Assembly (NCBI RefSeq): GCF_001678675.1
Contig: NZ_LZRN01000008.1
Span: forward strand, 87,097 to 151,096
Length of the DNA: 64,000 nucleotides
DNA from: Gelidibacter algens
GTDB lineage: Bacteria; Bacteroidota; Bacteroidia; Flavobacteriales; Flavobacteriaceae
Reading direction: 5' to 3'
Shown here: piece by piece, positions 62,078 to 64,000 of the stretch
Numbering within the stretch: position 1 is the stretch's first letter
How the letters are laid out: the number at the start of each line of letters is the position of its first letter
Program-made: the position numbers and the translations under genes
Notes under the pieces: generated by a model
What the model was told of the DNA's origin: nothing
The model's database searches: none
Seen by the model: only the letters and a program-made list of their open reading frames with translations

Positions 62078-63130
62078 TTAGTTGTGGTTTAATTCTAGAT
62101 GGACCTTGAATATCCCCTTGGTATGTTGAATATTTAAATCGTAGTTATTATTATATAATAAATCCAATCGTTTTTTGATGTTTTCCAATCCTATGCCTTT
62201 TGAACCGGTATCGTTTGCAGAACTTGTGTTTTCGATCGAAAAGGTGATTTTATCTAAGGCACTGGTCAAATCAATTGAAATATGTAATACGCCATTAGTC
62301 AAACTTCCATGTTTAAAACTATTTTCAACAAACGGAATGAGTAACATAGGTGCAATTTTATCTGACTCCGAAGTATTGATGTGGTTGAAAACGACATTGA
62401 GGGTATTATTAAAGCGCAGGTGTTCAAGTGCAATGTAATCTTTTATATGTTGGATTTCTTCTGTTAAAAGTACAAAAGGTTTATCAGCTTGATAGAGTAA
62501 ATAATCCAGTAGATTAGATAGTTTTAAAATCATTTCAGGGGTTTCATCCGCCTTTTTTAAAGAAAACCCATAAATGGTGTTTAGCGTGTTGAATAAGAAA
62601 TGTGGGTGGATTTGCATTTTCAAATAATTGAGCTCCTGTTCTTTCAGCTGTAATTGAGTTGCCAGGATCTTGGTTTCCAATTTCTTTTTTTGTTCAGATT
62701 GCTTCAAATTCAGCTTTAATAATTTGAATGCGCTAACAACCAAAGTGACCATATATACAGCGATCATTACAAAAAAGAGATTTCTGCTAATTGGTGGCAT
62801 ATTTCTATACTGAAAATTTGACAAATATATCAGCCCATAAAATACAGAAACGACGATTAAATACCCCGACACGATCACCGTATAGAGACTATAAAGACCA
62901 AACAAAAAGTATCTCTTTTTAATCAGGTACTCTGGAATCAGCTTATAAATGGAGAGGTAAGTGGTAGCCATTGTTATTGGCATTAAAAACGATGAAAACG
63001 ACAGGATAAAGTTAAAATCATTGCTATCAAAACCAAAAAAGTACATAAAAAACAGAAGAACGCCACACCAAAAAAGGACATGAAGTATAACTCTTATTGA
63101 TATTTTTATAAAGTTTTTTTTGTTGAACAT
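62078..63130 (-). CDS. LytS-like sensor histidine kinase
   Basis: This 350-residue inner-membrane kinase has four predicted helices in its first 140 residues and little periplasmic exposure. A short coiled coil (about 145-175) leads to the HisKA_7TM/His_kinase core: IHPHFLFNTLNTIYGFS holds the phosphorylated histidine, then LEHLRFNNTLNVVF and the ATPase motifs PFVENSFKHGSL and KGIGLENIKKRL. It is followed directly by its LytTR regulator (stop TAA then TTG). The signal may be membrane state or a small ligand, but nothing indicates which. Confidence 0.92.
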   Translation of the reverse strand: MFNKKNFIKISIRVILHVLFWCGVLLFFMYFFGFDSNDFNFILSFSSFLMPITMATTYLSIYKLIPEYLIKKRYFLFGLYSLYTVIVSGYLIVVSVFYGLIYLSNFQYRNMPPISRNLFFVMIAVYMVTLVVSAFKLLKLNLKQSEQKKKLETKILATQLQLKEQELNYLKMQIHPHFLFNTLNTIYGFSLKKADETPEMILKLSNLLDYLLYQADKPFVLLTEEIQHIKDYIALEHLRFNNTLNVVFNHINTSESDKIAPMLLIPFVENSFKHGSLTNGVLHISIDLTSALDKITFSIENTSSANDTGSKGIGLENIKKRLDLLYNNNYDLNIQHTKGIFKVHLELNHN

Positions 63131-63284
63131 CCAAAGTAATTATATACAATAGTACTATAATTTTAATGCTAAATTTAAAATTGTAGATGAATGACAGCTT
63201 TAGCGCCTGTTTTGGCAGAATCGTTATTTAAGGACCTCAATTGGTTATCTGTCTCATTTTAATAATTTCGTTATAAATGCGACC

Positions 63285-63292
63285 TATGTTTG
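63285..63292 (+). promoter_or_regulatory. -7 box of the ExbB/TolQ-like gene
   Basis: TATGTTTG matches TAnnTTTG, 29 bp before the ATG at 63322. Confidence 0.55.
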
Positions 63293-63321
63293 TGCCATGT
63301 TTAATTTAACACTCAATTCTT

Positions 63322-63732
63322 ATGTTTTTAAAATTAGTATTTCAGAATTCATTTTTAATGATCAATCCATTTGTAGATAGGTTTAATGAAGGCGGACCCT
63401 TTATGATGACGCTTATTTTAACATGTCTAATCCTGTCCTTGGTTTTTATGGTTATAGGGTTTAGAAATCTCAAAAAAGACCCAGCGCATTCAAAAAAAAT
63501 GACGCGGTTAATTGCAGATGTTAGTCTATTAGGTTTGGTATTGGGCTTTTTCGGTTCCATATTAGGAATGATTGAAGCCTTTGATGCGATTGAAGGATTC
63601 AATGATTCTGTGAACTCAACAATGATAGCAGGAGGTTTAAAAGTGTCTTTTCTTACCATACTATTTGGATGCTTTGTCTTTATAATTTCTAGGATAGGAA
63701 TCTTGATATTAAAAGGACTTCAAAAACCTTAA
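63322..63732 (+). CDS. Small MotA/TolQ/ExbB proton-channel family protein (orphan)
   Basis: This 136-residue inner-membrane protein has three helices: FMMTLILTCLILSLVFMVIG (about 27-46), a central helix beginning LIADVSLLGLVLGFFGSILG (about 63-90), and a last helix around FLTILFGCFVFIISRIGILI. The middle GFFGSILGMIEAFDAI resembles the TolQ/ExbB channel motif. It is much shorter than full TolQ and lacks a large cytoplasmic loop. No ExbD/TolR partner lies next to it. An alternative start is ATG 63358 (MINPFVDRF), a common beginning in flavobacterial homologues. Confidence 0.78.
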   Translation: MFLKLVFQNSFLMINPFVDRFNEGGPFMMTLILTCLILSLVFMVIGFRNLKKDPAHSKKMTRLIADVSLLGLVLGFFGSILGMIEAFDAIEGFNDSVNSTMIAGGLKVSFLTILFGCFVFIISRIGILILKGLQKP

Positions 63733-63746
63733 GAAAAGAAAATAAC

Positions 63747-63790
63747 AAAGGGAACAACAACTTTAAAATCGTTTGTTCCCTTTGCCTATT
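63747..63790 (+). terminator. Terminator after the ExbB-like gene
   Basis: The stem AAAGGGAACAA / TTGTTCCCTTT (63747-63757 with 63773-63783) is followed by a T-containing tail. The remaining window to 64000 contains no gene that I can support. Confidence 0.8.
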
Positions 63791-64000
63791 GTATTCCTTT
63801 TACTGGCATTATCCAGCAAGTTCAATGGGTATAATCTCAGCTAACTAATTAAGCACCCCAATACTATTTTAAAGATAGGTTTTTTTTTTGGATTTTTTAG
63901 AGGATTTAGAAACATTTAACATTATAAAAGATGGGTGAACTCGTTTATCGGAATGGAGGTGATAGCTTTTTAGTAAAAAAAAAAAACCTTTCTAGATGAC

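Overview
The window reads as an ordinary chromosomal stretch of a member of the Bacteroidota, family Flavobacteriaceae, probably a marine one. The DNA is AT-rich. Many genes are preceded by the Bacteroidota -7 box TAnnTTTG instead of a Shine-Dalgarno site. The gene content is typical of the family: an Rpb6-type RNA polymerase omega, DUF4835, DUF6913, DUF5686, DUF6503 and DUF6952 proteins, a type IX secretion C-terminal domain, bacillithiol-type YtxJ, and many SpII lipoproteins. I saw no tRNA, rRNA, CRISPR array, insertion sequence or prophage. The one structural RNA gene is the small SRP RNA at 42590-42688.

Layout. 1-6619 (+): a growth cluster with dapA, bamD, rpoZ/omega, coaBC, a DUF4835 gene and recN. 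6867-12754 (+): fabI, a glycosyltransferase, a YbbR-like protein, coaE and an RprX/RprY-like two-component pair. 12824-22496 (-): cspA, miaA, a K+ channel, a DUF3857 protein, an exonuclease/GIY-YIG protein, a YggS-like PLP protein, a DUF1015 protein, 3-hydroxyacyl-CoA dehydrogenase and a Gfo/Idh/MocA oxidoreductase. 22698-30406: pcm, a DUF5686 outer-membrane protein, smpB, a DUF6503 lipoprotein, a histidine phosphatase, deoD, deoC and a small SpoIIAA/STAS-like protein. 30589-38249: clpB, ytxJ, a lipoprotein, fahA and glyA. 38385-48411: envelope proteins, a thioesterase, glutaminyl cyclotransferase, the SRP RNA, an SDR enzyme, a transaldolase-family enzyme, a TlpA-like lipoprotein, an ABC-F ATPase and a DUF2007 protein. 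48603-54516: a stress block with a fasciclin protein, katG, two secreted proteins, thioredoxin, a DUF6952 protein and AhpC-type peroxiredoxin. 54699-63732: nhaC, a methionine gamma-lyase-like enzyme with a divergent Lrp regulator, a CPBP protein, lpdA, a GYF_2-like protein, a LytS/LytTR pair and an orphan ExbB/TolQ-like protein.

Reading promoters as well as ORFs changed several starts. -7 boxes inside the longest ORFs move the starts of smpB, deoC, the TlpA-like lipoprotein, the ABC-F gene and the DUF2007 gene downstream. The exonuclease/GIY-YIG gene extends upstream to encode its first catalytic motif but has no ATG, GTG or TTG there; ATT at 18267 is the best candidate start. Four genes begin 4-7 nt after a perfect -7 box, which predicts leaderless mRNAs.

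I found no clear new multigene system. The best leads are: (i) a family of intergenic elements with 7-bp periodicity, two of them arranged as long imperfect inverted repeats; (ii) the leaderless promoters; (iii) an ABC-F protein with one normal and one degenerate composite ATP site; (iv) the non-AUG start; (v) complete promoters with no gene downstream, facing the 3' ends of convergent genes; (vi) an 18-bp perfect palindrome upstream of the fasciclin gene.
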